From Bifidobacterium eulemuris (lineage in GTDB: Bacteria; Actinomycetota; Actinomycetes; Actinomycetales; Bifidobacteriaceae): 64,000 nt of DNA. The position numbers were made by a program, and so were the translations under genes. The stretch covers positions 2,356,001 through 2,420,000 of the forward strand of contig NZ_CP062938.1 in assembly GCF_014898155.1 (NCBI RefSeq), in the 5' to 3' direction. Below, piece after piece: positions 49,791 to 58,591 of this stretch (position 1 is the first letter of the stretch; each line of letters starts with the position of its first letter). The notes below the pieces were generated by a model. That model had not been told where the DNA came from, made no database searches, and worked only from the letters and a program-made list of their open reading frames with translations.

Positions 49791-50939
49791 TTACAGGTCC
49801 GCGCCGACGGCTTCGGAGACGTGTTCGAAGCCGTCGCGCTTGAGCAGCTCGGCCAGACCGCGCTTGAGTACGGTGATCTGCTGCGGGCCGCGGTACATCA
49901 GCGCGCTGATGAACATCACCAGGTCCGCGCCGGCGCGAATCTTGGCATAGGCCTGTTCGGGGGTGAAGACGCCGCCGATGCCGGCGATGGCGAAGCGGTC
50001 GCCGTACTCGCGGCGCACCTGGCTGATGAGGGCGTTGCTGGCGCGGTAGGTGGGGCCACCGGACAGGCCGCCCTCCCAATCGTGGGGGATGGCGAGACCG
50101 GTGCGGTCCTTCTGCAGATTCGCGATGGACAGGCCCTGCACGTTGTGCTCGGCGAGCACGTCGAGCAGGTCCTTGAGCTCGGCCCACGGCTTGTTGAGCG
50201 GGAGCTTGACCAGCGTGGGCTGAGGGCGGTCGATTTGGTCGAGCGCGGCGAACAGCTGGTCGAGATTGTCGGGGCTGGCGGTGAAAGGCTCGCCTGCCTT
50301 GGTGTTGGGGCAGGAGACGTTGACCTCGACCATGGCGGTGCGGCCGGCGGCGCGGCGCATAGAGACGCAGTAGTCCTCGATGCCCTCGGCGAGGTCGCCG
50401 GTGAGCGAATCGTTGGTGCGGGCGATGGAGACGGAGATCTGCATGGAGCGGGCCTTGGTCCACGCCTGCTCGGCGCGTTCGATCACCGTGTCGGAGCCGA
50501 TGTTGGCCAATCCGACGTGCACCATCATCGAATCGTATTCGGGCAGGCGATGGAACCACGGCTTGGCGTTGCCGGGGCAGACGCGGGAGGTGGTGGATCC
50601 GACCGTCTCGAAGCCGAATCCGGCGTTGTCGAGCAGCACCGGCATCTCGCAGTTCTTGTCGAGGCCGGCGGACAGGCCGAAGGGGTTGACGAAGTCCACG
50701 CCCATCACCGTGGTTTCAAGCACGGGATCGGTGTAGTTGAGCATCTGGCGCTCGAGCCACATCAGCGGCGCGATGTTCTTGGTCAGCTGGCAGAAGGTGA
50801 TCATGCGGTCGTGCGCCTCGTCCGGCGGCACGTTGAACACGAAGTTCGGCTTGATGATGTACTTATACCCGAAGGTGAACAGGTCGGTGGTGGCTTTGTT
50901 GACGGCGTCGTGCCAAAAGCTTTCGGAAACGTAACTCAT
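49791..50939 (-). CDS. pyrD: Dihydroorotate dehydrogenase, class 2-like
   Basis: This is a 382-residue FMN enzyme of pyrimidine synthesis, oxidising dihydroorotate to orotate. The N-terminal extension of about 70 residues and F-G-L-S-A-G-L-D-K-N-C-E follow the quinone-dependent class 2 pattern, as does the length. The catalytic-base loop, however, reads N-V-S-C-P-N-T, with Cys where class 2 enzymes have Ser; Cys is usual for class 1. The start at 50939 follows CACAAT by seven bases (leaderless-like); ATG 50948 is an alternative. It diverges from the DeoR-galT-galK operon across a region with three copies of a TTACAACG motif. Confidence 0.9.
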   Translation of the reverse strand: MSYVSESFWHDAVNKATTDLFTFGYKYIIKPNFVFNVPPDEAHDRMITFCQLTKNIAPLMWLERQMLNYTDPVLETTVMGVDFVNPFGLSAGLDKNCEMPVLLDNAGFGFETVGSTTSRVCPGNAKPWFHRLPEYDSMMVHVGLANIGSDTVIERAEQAWTKARSMQISVSIARTNDSLTGDLAEGIEDYCVSMRRAAGRTAMVEVNVSCPNTKAGEPFTASPDNLDQLFAALDQIDRPQPTLVKLPLNKPWAELKDLLDVLAEHNVQGLSIANLQKDRTGLAIPHDWEGGLSGGPTYRASNALISQVRREYGDRFAIAGIGGVFTPEQAYAKIRAGADLVMFISALMYRGPQQITVLKRGLAELLKRDGFEHVSEAVGADL

Positions 50940-50966
50940 GAGGTCCATTGTGTCACGGTCGATGCC

Positions 50967-51084
50967 GTTTTTACAACGGTTTCGCCTCGCGGTTTTACAA
51001 CGTTTTAACCATAGGGGTGTCTGCCCGCGTCGGGATCGGCTTGTTTTCAAGGTTTGTTGATTCGCGGTGGTTAAAGCGTTGTAA
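50967..51084. promoter_or_regulatory. Three copies of a TTACAACG operator-like motif between pyrD and the gal operon
   Basis: Copies lie at 50967-50986 (core TTACAACGGTTTCG), 50991-51010 (core TTACAACGTTTTAA, a near-palindrome) and, inverted, 51069-51084. The first two are 24 bases apart. A fourth copy lies at 29590 upstream of the mannan SBP gene. The first copy overlaps a possible pyrD -35 (TTGTAA). Confidence 0.5.
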
Positions 51085-51142
51085 TGGAATATGGGCATGT
51101 GCGAAAGTTGACGCAAATTTTATAAGAATCGCTCATTCGGGT

Positions 51143-51171
51143 TTGAAATATGAGCTTTTATGTGCGATAAT
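51143..51171 (+). promoter_or_regulatory. Promoter of the deoR-galT-galK operon
   Basis: TTGAAA (51143-51148), 17 bases, then GATAAT (51166-51171) with TG one base upstream (extended -10). The ATG at 51178 follows after six bases, so the transcript is probably leaderless. Confidence 0.65.
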
Positions 51172-51177
51172 GTTCGT

Positions 51178-51981
51178 ATGATTTCGTCACAGCGTCAGCA
51201 CCTCATTCTGAGCAGACTGCGCACGCGTGGTGCCGTGCGCATTACGGCGTTGTCGAAGGAGCTGGGTGTGTCAGCGATGACCATCCGCCGCGACATCGCC
51301 GAACTCTCCGACAAAGGCCTGCTCAAACGCGTCCACGGCGGTGCCGTGACCACCAGCACTCTGCTGAGCGAGCCGTTGTTCTCGGTCAAATCGCAGATGG
51401 ACATCGGCCTGAAGGACGCCATAGCCCAAGAGGCCGTGAAATACGTGGCTCCCGGTGACGTGATCGCCATCGGCGGCGGCACCACGGCCTACGTCTTCGC
51501 CCAGCATCTGCTCGAATCGCAGCAGGCCAGCGGCATCACCATCCTCACCAACTCGATCCCCGTGGCCGAGCTGGTGCAGGCGCTCGAATCGAAGGACGTC
51601 GAGGTGATCGTCACCGGAGGCGTGATCACGCGCTCCAACTCGCTGGTGGGCCCCATCGCCGACAAGGTGGTCGCGTCCCTGCGCGTCAACACCGTGTTCC
51701 TCGGCACACATTCGGTCTCCATCCCGCGCGGCTTCCTGATGCCGAACTCGCTGGAGGCCGCCACCGACATGGCGATGATGGACATCGCCGACCGCACGAT
51801 CATCCTGACCGACCATACGAAGTGGAGCTGCACGTCGCTGTCGCTGTTCGCACGCTTCGACCAGGTGGACACGGTGATCACCGACGACGGACTCGACCCC
51901 GACTCCGCCGCCAAAACCAAGGATTTGGTGAAAGAACTCGTTCTGGCCCATCAGAGCGAACCCGAAGAGGAAAGTGAGTGA
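51178..51981 (+). CDS. DeoR-family transcriptional regulator of galactose genes
   Basis: This 267-residue regulator has an N-terminal DeoR helix-turn-helix, V-R-I-T-A-L-S-K-E-L-G-V-S-A-M-T-I-R-R-D at about 19-38, then the V-H-G-G-A boundary and a sugar-phosphate-binding domain with I-G-G-G-T-T-A. Regulators of this family respond to phosphosugars; as first gene of an operon with galT and galK it probably senses a galactose intermediate. The start at 51178 lies six bases after GATAAT, supporting a leaderless mRNA; an upstream in-frame ATG at 51160 lies before that box. Its stop overlaps the GTG start of galT. Confidence 0.9.
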   Translation: MISSQRQHLILSRLRTRGAVRITALSKELGVSAMTIRRDIAELSDKGLLKRVHGGAVTTSTLLSEPLFSVKSQMDIGLKDAIAQEAVKYVAPGDVIAIGGGTTAYVFAQHLLESQQASGITILTNSIPVAELVQALESKDVEVIVTGGVITRSNSLVGPIADKVVASLRVNTVFLGTHSVSIPRGFLMPNSLEAATDMAMMDIADRTIILTDHTKWSCTSLSLFARFDQVDTVITDDGLDPDSAAKTKDLVKELVLAHQSEPEEESE

Positions 51982-53237
51982 CAACAATGTCGCAATTCGC
52001 GAACTACACCCCTGGGGCGTATGCGAAGGAGCATATCCGCATCACACCGACGACCCTGGCGGACGGACGTGACTTTTTCTATCTGGACGACGATCCCGAA
52101 TACGTCTCCGGTGCGAAAACGCGCGAACTGAACGATCCGCGCGAGCTGGCGTACCGTTTCTCCAACCAGCTGAACGCCGCCGGCGAAGAGGTGCCCTACG
52201 CCGCCCCCGAGATGCGCCGCGACCCGCTGACCGGCGACTGGATCCCCATGGCCACCGCCCGCATGAACCGCCCAATCACCGCCGGCCCCGGCGCAACCGC
52301 CACCGGCAATCCGCTGGCCGCGCGCAAGCCCGGCGACCCGTACCAGGACGGCGAGGTGCCCGACACCGACTACAACGTCGTGGTGTTCGAGAACCGCTTC
52401 CCCTCCATGGTCAAGGTGCCCGGCCGCTCCGAAGCGGTGGAATACATCGACGGCAACCCGTTGTGGGAGAGGAAACTCGCCGCCGGCCGCTGCGAGGTCA
52501 TCTGCTTCGACCCGAACGAAACCGGCCTGCCCGCCGACCTGCCCGTGACCCGTCTGCGCACCGTCGTGGAGGCTTGGGCCTTCCGCACCGCGGAGATCTC
52601 CAAGATGGACGGCATCGAGCAGATCTTCCCCTTCGAGAACCACGGACAGGAGATCGGCGTCTCGCTCGCCCACCCGCACGGCCAGGTGTACTGCTATCCG
52701 TTCATCGCCCCCAAGATGGAAACCGAGCTCAAGCACACCGAAGCCTACTTCGAGAAGACCGGCGGCAACCTGCTCAAAGACATCATGAACGCCGAGATCG
52801 AGGCGGGGGAGCGCATCGTGATGCGCAACCACTCGTGGATCGCCTACGTGCCGGCCGCCGCCCGCTGGCCCCTCGAGGTGCATGTGGCACCCGTGCGCGA
52901 CGTGCTCACGCTCGACGAGCTCGACGACCAGGAACGCTGGGATCTGGCGCAGATGTACTCCACGCTGCTCAAGCGAGGCAACGCCTTCTTCGACAAGGGC
53001 GACGGCCTGGGCATGGACCTGCCGTACATCGCCGCGTGGCATCAGGCGCCGATCCACGACGCGCGCCGCGAGCACTACCGTCTGAACCTGCAGTTCTTCT
53101 CGTTCCGCCGCGCCGCCAACAAAATCAAGTACCTCGCCGGATCCGAATCCGGCATGGCCGCCTGGATCTCCGACACCACCCCCGAACTCATCGCCCAGCG
53201 CTTCCATGAGCTGGGAGCCATCGACATCGCCGACTGA
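51978..53237 (+). CDS. galT: Galactose-1-phosphate uridylyltransferase
   Basis: This 419-residue HIT-superfamily enzyme converts galactose 1-phosphate and UDP-glucose to UDP-galactose and glucose 1-phosphate. The active-site H-P-H-G-Q at about residues 233-237 is complete, and the N-terminal R-R-D-P-L-T-G-D-W and V-V-F-E-N-R-F-P are family landmarks. The GTG at 51978 overlaps the deoR stop and has GAGG seven bases upstream; ATG 51987 is the alternative. The gene is followed after 17 bases by galK, so the Leloir steps are made together. It would process galactose freed by the GH36 enzymes. Confidence 0.95.
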   Translation: MTTMSQFANYTPGAYAKEHIRITPTTLADGRDFFYLDDDPEYVSGAKTRELNDPRELAYRFSNQLNAAGEEVPYAAPEMRRDPLTGDWIPMATARMNRPITAGPGATATGNPLAARKPGDPYQDGEVPDTDYNVVVFENRFPSMVKVPGRSEAVEYIDGNPLWERKLAAGRCEVICFDPNETGLPADLPVTRLRTVVEAWAFRTAEISKMDGIEQIFPFENHGQEIGVSLAHPHGQVYCYPFIAPKMETELKHTEAYFEKTGGNLLKDIMNAEIEAGERIVMRNHSWIAYVPAAARWPLEVHVAPVRDVLTLDELDDQERWDLAQMYSTLLKRGNAFFDKGDGLGMDLPYIAAWHQAPIHDARREHYRLNLQFFSFRRAANKIKYLAGSESGMAAWISDTTPELIAQRFHELGAIDIAD

Positions 53238-53254
53238 CCCCACAAGGAATCATC

Positions 53255-54502
53255 ATGACTGCTGTTGAATTCATCGCGCCGCTTTCGCACGACGAAGGCG
53301 TGCGCATCGCCACCGACCTGTTCGTGCAGACCTACGGCAAGCAGCCCGCCGGCGTGTGGGCCGCTCCGGGTCGCGTGAATCTGATCGGCGAGCACACCGA
53401 CTACAACGCGGGCCTGTGCCTGCCGATCGCGCTGCCGCACCGCACCTTCATCGCCCTCGCTCCGCGCGAGGACACCGTGGTGCATGTCGTCTCCGACGTG
53501 AAGCCCGATCAGGTCGCCGAAGCCGACCTCGACGGACTCGCCGCCGGCGGCGTCGACGGTTGGGTCGCCTATCCGGTGGGTGTGGCGTGGGCGTTGCGCG
53601 AGGCCGGATTCGACCAGGTGCAGGGCTTCGACGCGGCCTTCGCCTCCTGCGTGCCGCTGGGCTCGGGCCTGAGCTCGTCCGCCGCCATGACCTGCTCCAC
53701 CGCGCTGGCCTTGGACGAGGTGTACGGCTTGGGATATGGCTCGTCCGATGCGGGACGCGTGACCCTGATCAACGCCGCCATCAAGTCGGAGAACGAAATG
53801 GCCGGCGCCTCCACGGGCGGCCTCGACCAGTCCGCCTCCATGCGCTGCACTCCAGGACACGCGCTGCTGCTCGACTGCCGTCCGGAGCTGACCGCGCTGG
53901 AGAACGTCTCCCAGCAGGTTTTCGATCTGAACGCCCACGGACTCGAACTGCTCGTGGTCGACACCCAAGCGCCGCACCAGCTTAACGACGGCCAGTACGC
54001 GCAGCGCCGCGCCACCTGCGAGGAAGCCGCGCGCATCCTCGGCGTGGCCAACCTGCGCGTCGCCGCCGACGGCATCGCCAAAGCGGACGACCAATTCCAG
54101 GCATTGAAGGAGACCTTGGACGCGCTGGACGACGAGACCATGAAGAAGCGCGTGCGCCACGTGGTCACCGAAATCGAACGCGTGCGCTCCTTCGTGCGCG
54201 CCTTCGCACAGGGCGACATCGAAGCGTCCGGACGCCTGTTCAACGCCTCGCACGATTCGCTCGCCGCGGATTATGAGGTGACGGTTCCCGAACTCGACAT
54301 CGCCGTGGACGTGGCCCGCAAGAACGGCGCGTACGGCGCGCGTATGACCGGCGGCGGCTTCGGCGGCTCCATCATCGCGCTGGTGGATAAGGGCCGCTCC
54401 CAGGAGGTCGCCCAGCTTATCGCCGACGAATTCGAACGTCAAGGCTTCCACGCACCGCGCGCACTGGCTGCGTATGCAGCGCCGAGTGCGTCACGCGAAT
54501 AG
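53255..54502 (+). CDS. galK: Galactokinase
   Basis: This is a 415-residue GHMP kinase phosphorylating galactose with ATP. The galactokinase signature G-R-V-N-L-I-G-E-H-T-D-Y is at about residues 39-50, the ATP loop P-L-G-S-G-L-S-S-S-A-A at about 137-147, and the third GHMP motif G-A-R-M-T-G-G-G-F-G-G at about 364-374. AAGGAA precedes the start codon. It is the last gene of deoR-galT-galK and ends at a T-rich terminator. No galE or mutarotase is present here. Confidence 0.96.
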   Translation: MTAVEFIAPLSHDEGVRIATDLFVQTYGKQPAGVWAAPGRVNLIGEHTDYNAGLCLPIALPHRTFIALAPREDTVVHVVSDVKPDQVAEADLDGLAAGGVDGWVAYPVGVAWALREAGFDQVQGFDAAFASCVPLGSGLSSSAAMTCSTALALDEVYGLGYGSSDAGRVTLINAAIKSENEMAGASTGGLDQSASMRCTPGHALLLDCRPELTALENVSQQVFDLNAHGLELLVVDTQAPHQLNDGQYAQRRATCEEAARILGVANLRVAADGIAKADDQFQALKETLDALDDETMKKRVRHVVTEIERVRSFVRAFAQGDIEASGRLFNASHDSLAADYEVTVPELDIAVDVARKNGAYGARMTGGGFGGSIIALVDKGRSQEVAQLIADEFERQGFHAPRALAAYAAPSASRE

Positions 54503-54522
54503 TGAGTTACGGTAACGACATT

Positions 54523-54545
54523 GCCCTCCGTCTCAGACGGAGGGC
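54523..54545 (+). terminator. Intrinsic terminator of the gal operon
   Basis: Ten-base arms GCCCTCCGTC and complement flank a 3-base loop, followed by GTTTTGTTG. Confidence 0.9.
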
Positions 54546-54589
54546 GTTTTGTTGTGCGGCGTCCGAAAGGGCGTGTGACGCGGAGGGAG

Positions 54590-55213
54590 CTAGCGATAGC
54601 CCTGCCAGTGGGGGAGCGGGAAGAGGATGTTCTCGTATTGCGCCCAGGTGTCGAGCAGATCGATGTTGGGCTCGCCGAGCCAGCGGGACTGCAAGCCCTC
54701 CATCGCCGAGCCCACCGTCATGGACAGCAGCGCTATCGATTGCGGTGTGGAGAATTCCGGAGGCAGTTTCCATGGGAAGCGTCCGACTTCTTCGCGCAGC
54801 CGCTCTCCTCGTTGGGCGAAGTAGTCATGGGCTGGATGGTGGGGGTCCAGCGCTTCGGCGCGCAGCACGATATAGAGCTGTGTGAGCATGGGATTGCGTA
54901 GGCTTTCCTGCGCGATGATGCGGTACCATTCTGGCATCAGCGCCGGCGAGCGCTCCAGCTCCTCCTTGGATAGGGAGAGCTTGTCATCCAGATACTGCTT
55001 GCCCATATTCCCGTTGCCGTGTTCGTCGTATTCTTCGAGGATGAGCGAAAGCAGTCCGTTTTTGTTCTTGACGTATTTCAGTATTCCCGCCTGGCTGAGT
55101 CCGGTGCGGTCCGCGACCTCCTGGATGGTCATGCCGTAGAAGCCGCGTTCCGACAGCACCTCCATCGCCGCCTGCGTGATGTCCTTGACCCGTTGGGAAC
55201 GTTGTTTTCTCAT
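54590..55213 (-). CDS. TetR-family transcriptional regulator
   Basis: This is a 207-residue TetR regulator. The helix-turn-helix T-I-Q-E-V-A-D-R-T-G-L-S-Q-A-G-I-L-K-Y-V is at about residues 29-48, followed by K-N-K-N-G-L and an all-helical ligand domain. It is divergent from the MFS gene, and the 26-bp perfect palindrome at 55337 is its probable operator. The ligand is unknown, possibly a substrate of the MFS/hydrolase module. The start at 55213 is used; AGGAGAGGC lies upstream. Confidence 0.9.
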   Translation of the reverse strand: MRKQRSQRVKDITQAAMEVLSERGFYGMTIQEVADRTGLSQAGILKYVKNKNGLLSLILEEYDEHGNGNMGKQYLDDKLSLSKEELERSPALMPEWYRIIAQESLRNPMLTQLYIVLRAEALDPHHPAHDYFAQRGERLREEVGRFPWKLPPEFSTPQSIALLSMTVGSAMEGLQSRWLGEPNIDLLDTWAQYENILFPLPHWQGYR

Positions 55214-55299
55214 GGTGCCTCTCCTCGTGTGCCTCTGTCTTCATCAATATAGTCGCCGCGCCTCCGACGGCGGGGCGGACCCGTCGTCGACGACACGCG

Positions 55300-55362
55300 T
55301 TGACAAGATTTCCTCCTCGTATTATTCTAATCCACATTGGTAAGTAAGTACTTACTTACCAA
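55300..55362 (+). promoter_or_regulatory. MFS-operon promoter with 26-bp perfect palindromic TetR operator
   Basis: TTGACA (55300-55305), 17 bases, then TATTCT (55323-55328). The palindrome 55337-55362 (half TTGGTAAGTAAGT plus its exact complement) covers the expected transcription start and early leader. Binding there would block elongation or opening. Confidence 0.85.
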
Positions 55363-55525
55363 GAGGAAGCGAGTACCGCGAAGGTGACGGTCGTATCGCA
55401 GCGATGCGTCACCGATCGACCACGGTGCCGTGCCGGGCAAGGCTGTCCGGCGCGAAGGGCGGGCGGACCACCGGTCCGACCCGCGCATATATGCGGAAAA
55501 ACCGCGCATGAACATGGAGGTTCAT

Positions 55526-56782
55526 ATGTCGTCACAACACAAAACCAACTGGAGGCCGTGGCTGGTGTTCGCCGGATGCTGCGTGCTTTCGCTCGTCGGT
55601 TTCGGCCTGATCGTCAACACGGCCGGCCTGTATTACACCCCGCTGTGCGAAGAGCTGGGCATCTCCCGCGCGCAGATCGCGTTGGCCTCGTCGATTATGG
55701 CCATCGCCGCCATGCCGACGATGCTGCTGGCCGGCGGCATCATGAAACGCGTCGACTCGCGCGTGCTGATCTCCGTCTGCATCACCGTGGTCGCGCTGCT
55801 GTTCCTCCTCCAGTCGTTCTTCACCCAACTGTGGCAGTTCTACGTGTCGTTTGCGCTGATGGGCGTCGCATACGTCATCCCGATCTCCCTGGCTCCCAGC
55901 GTGCTGCTCACCAACTGGTTCGAAGACAAACTCGGCTTGGCGATGGGCATCGCCCTGGGCATCAGCGGCATCGGCGGCATGATCTTCAACCCCATCGTCT
56001 CCGCATGGATCACCAATCTCGGCTGGCGTTCGTCATACCGCATCACCGCGCTGGTGCTGGCGGTATGCATCCTGCCTTTCGCGATCTTCGCGTTCAAATT
56101 CCGTCCGGACGCGAGTCGGAACGAATATGCGTACGGCCATGTGGCCAGCGCCGATGAGAAGCGGGGCGTACAGACCGAACTCACCGGCATGAGCGCCAAG
56201 CAGGCGTTCAAAACCAAGTCGTTCGCGCTGCTGGTCGTGGTCTCCGTGCTGCTGCAGGTGGTGGCCGCCATGGTGCAGCACGTTTCCGGCCATGAGGTGG
56301 CGCAGGGCCTGACGTTGGAGCAGGGTTCGCTGGTGGTCTCCGGCATCATGCTCGGCGCCGCGGTGGGCAAGGCGACCATCGGCATGCTGCTCGACCGTAT
56401 GAAAACCGAGCTGGTGATCCTTATCTACGCCGCCGTTGGTCTTATCGGCTGGGGATTGATGGCGCTGTCCGGAGCCGTGACGCCCGCCACCATCGCCGGA
56501 TTCCTCGCAGGACTCGGCCAAGGCGTGGTGCTGGTGGCCCTGCCTTGGATGATCCGCCAGTTCTTCGGCCAGAAGGACTACGCCACGATTCTGAGCGTGG
56601 TCTCCGTGTTCGGCTCGGTCGCCTCGGCCATCGCCGGCACCGCGCACGGCGCCGTGTACGACCTGACCGGCAGCTACCTGCCGTCACTGGTGGGCAATGT
56701 CGCGTTCTATGTGATCGCCGCCGCGGCGGCCATCATGGCCTACAAACTGCGTCCCGCCAAGGACGCGCGCACCAACCGATGA
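55526..56782 (+). CDS. Major facilitator superfamily transporter (OFA-type)
   Basis: This is a 418-residue membrane protein with twelve predicted helices in two six-helix halves. The order and motifs (N-T-A-G-L-Y-Y-T-P-L in the first helix region, G-I-A-L-G-I-S-G-I-G-G-M-I-F-N-P in helix 5) fit the OFA/MCT-like branch carrying anions or small organic acids, but the cargo is unknown. The start at 55526 is chosen because GGAGG lies five bases upstream; longer starts reach into the operator region. It is the first gene after the TetR operator and precedes two hydrolase genes, suggesting import of a hydrolysable compound. Confidence 0.88.
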   Translation: MSSQHKTNWRPWLVFAGCCVLSLVGFGLIVNTAGLYYTPLCEELGISRAQIALASSIMAIAAMPTMLLAGGIMKRVDSRVLISVCITVVALLFLLQSFFTQLWQFYVSFALMGVAYVIPISLAPSVLLTNWFEDKLGLAMGIALGISGIGGMIFNPIVSAWITNLGWRSSYRITALVLAVCILPFAIFAFKFRPDASRNEYAYGHVASADEKRGVQTELTGMSAKQAFKTKSFALLVVVSVLLQVVAAMVQHVSGHEVAQGLTLEQGSLVVSGIMLGAAVGKATIGMLLDRMKTELVILIYAAVGLIGWGLMALSGAVTPATIAGFLAGLGQGVVLVALPWMIRQFFGQKDYATILSVVSVFGSVASAIAGTAHGAVYDLTGSYLPSLVGNVAFYVIAAAAAIMAYKLRPAKDARTNR

Positions 56783-56851
56783 AACCGGCGCGCGGATCGG
56801 CCGGACAACCGCCATCCGCGCATGACGGACGACCCATCACAAGGAGCCGCA

Positions 56852-58573
56852 ATGAGCGATGCCGATGAATTCATGAACAACTATCTGGCGAACATCCGCC
56901 GGCAATACGAACAGTCCGCCTACGCGCCCGTATGCGAGGCCGATCCCAAACGCACCGAGACGGTTGTCTGCCGCGACGGCGTGGAATTGACGGCCGACAT
57001 CTACACGCCCGCGATGCCGGGTCCGTACCCCACGATTGTGGTGCGGTGCCCATACCCGCAGCAGGTGCCGCTGTGGGAGCTGCACGGCGAGGAGTTGGCG
57101 CGTCGGGGATACGCGATGGTGTGCGAATGGTGCCGCGGCACCCACACCTCCGGTGGCGAGTGGGAGCCGAACGTCAACGAACGCGACGACGGCGCGGATC
57201 TGCTCGCCTGGCTTGAGGAGCGGGACTGGGTCGATGTGGTCGGCCTGTGGGGCACCTCGTACCTGGCGCTGACATGCTGGGTGGTGGCCGACATCACCAC
57301 CCCCAAAGTGGCGTCCATCTGCGCCAACCACTACGGCACCGACCGTTTCGCCTCCGCATACCAGAAAGGCGCGTTCCGTTGCGACGTGCTGACCGCGTGG
57401 GCTATGCAGAACGCGGGACATCCGGTGGAGGCCGACTACCTGCAATCCGCGCTCCACCGTCCCCAACTGAGTGTGGACGAGGACATGTGGGGCGGCCGGT
57501 TGGACTGGTACCGCGACTGGATCAGCCATCCGCGAGGAGACGACCCCTACTGGGACGAGGGTTTCTGGGGGCTGCTCAAATCCATCCCCGCGAAGGTCAC
57601 GGTGCCCATGTTCATCCACGAAGGGTGGTTCGACCACCATCTCGGCAGCGCACTCACCGGATACCGGAGCCTCAACCCGCAGGCCAAGGAGCATTCCTGG
57701 CTGCGCATCGGCTGTTGGAACCATTACTTCCTCAATCCGCTGGAAGGACTGGAACCGAGCGGACTCGACGCCACCGAAGTGCCGGCCGCGCTCGAATGGT
57801 TCGACCTGACGCTCAAACGACGCCAAACTCCGCGCCGCAAGGTGGAATACTACGAAATCGGCGACGACTCATGGCACACCACGGATCATTGGCCGCTCGA
57901 CGCCGGCGATGCCGCCGGAAGCGGCGAAGTCAGGCTGTACCTGGCCGTCGGGCGGAATAAGGACGCGTGCGGCGAGAACGAGCTGACCCTCGCTCCGCCG
58001 GCGGAAGGCGCGCTGGAATACGACTACGATCCCAACGACCCGGTGCCCACCCGCGGCGGGGAGGCGCTGCTGACCACAATGGGCGAGATCGGCGCGCGCA
58101 TCCAGCCGCGGTCCGGCTACCGCGACGACGTGCTGAGCTTCGTGTCGCAGCCGCTCGACGAGGATCTGCACATCCAAGGGGCGATCCGCGTGGAACTGTA
58201 CGTGTCCAGCTCCGCCGCCGACACCGCGTTCACGGCCAAACTGATGTGCGTGGACCCGGACGGCACGGCGCGCAACTACCGCAGCTCCATCACCACCCTC
58301 GCCTTGGACGATCCCGACGCGCCCGACTACACGCCCGGCGAAGTGCGGCGGGTGAGCGTCGACATGTGGGACATCTGCTGGAAGGTGCCCGCCGGCTCAC
58401 GCATCCGATGCGACATCTCATCATCCGACTTCCCGCAATACTCCGTGCATACGAACACCGCCGGACTGTGGAGCGCGCAGCGTGAGGCGGTGACCGCGCG
58501 CCAAACCATCCATATGGGAGCGGCCACCCCGTCGGCGGTGGTGCTGCCGATCACAACCGCCGACCGAATGTGA
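56852..58573 (+). CDS. S15/CocE-type hydrolase (X-Pro dipeptidyl-peptidase-like family)
   Basis: This is a 573-residue cytoplasmic hydrolase of the CocE/NonD-S15 family. The catalytic Ser is in G-T-S-Y-L (about 129-133), within an alpha/beta-hydrolase domain. The catalytic Asp and His are probably in the H-E-G-W-F-D-H-H segment and later. A C-terminal jelly-roll domain follows (about residues 360-573), rich in D-E-D-L-H-I-Q-G-type strands. Family members hydrolyse esters (cocaine esterase), amides or X-Pro peptides. AAGGAG precedes the ATG. It lies between an MFS transporter and an esterase gene. Confidence 0.88.
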   Translation: MSDADEFMNNYLANIRRQYEQSAYAPVCEADPKRTETVVCRDGVELTADIYTPAMPGPYPTIVVRCPYPQQVPLWELHGEELARRGYAMVCEWCRGTHTSGGEWEPNVNERDDGADLLAWLEERDWVDVVGLWGTSYLALTCWVVADITTPKVASICANHYGTDRFASAYQKGAFRCDVLTAWAMQNAGHPVEADYLQSALHRPQLSVDEDMWGGRLDWYRDWISHPRGDDPYWDEGFWGLLKSIPAKVTVPMFIHEGWFDHHLGSALTGYRSLNPQAKEHSWLRIGCWNHYFLNPLEGLEPSGLDATEVPAALEWFDLTLKRRQTPRRKVEYYEIGDDSWHTTDHWPLDAGDAAGSGEVRLYLAVGRNKDACGENELTLAPPAEGALEYDYDPNDPVPTRGGEALLTTMGEIGARIQPRSGYRDDVLSFVSQPLDEDLHIQGAIRVELYVSSSAADTAFTAKLMCVDPDGTARNYRSSITTLALDDPDAPDYTPGEVRRVSVDMWDICWKVPAGSRIRCDISSSDFPQYSVHTNTAGLWSAQREAVTARQTIHMGAATPSAVVLPITTADRM

Positions 58574-58591
58574 ATACCGTAGAAAGGATTA

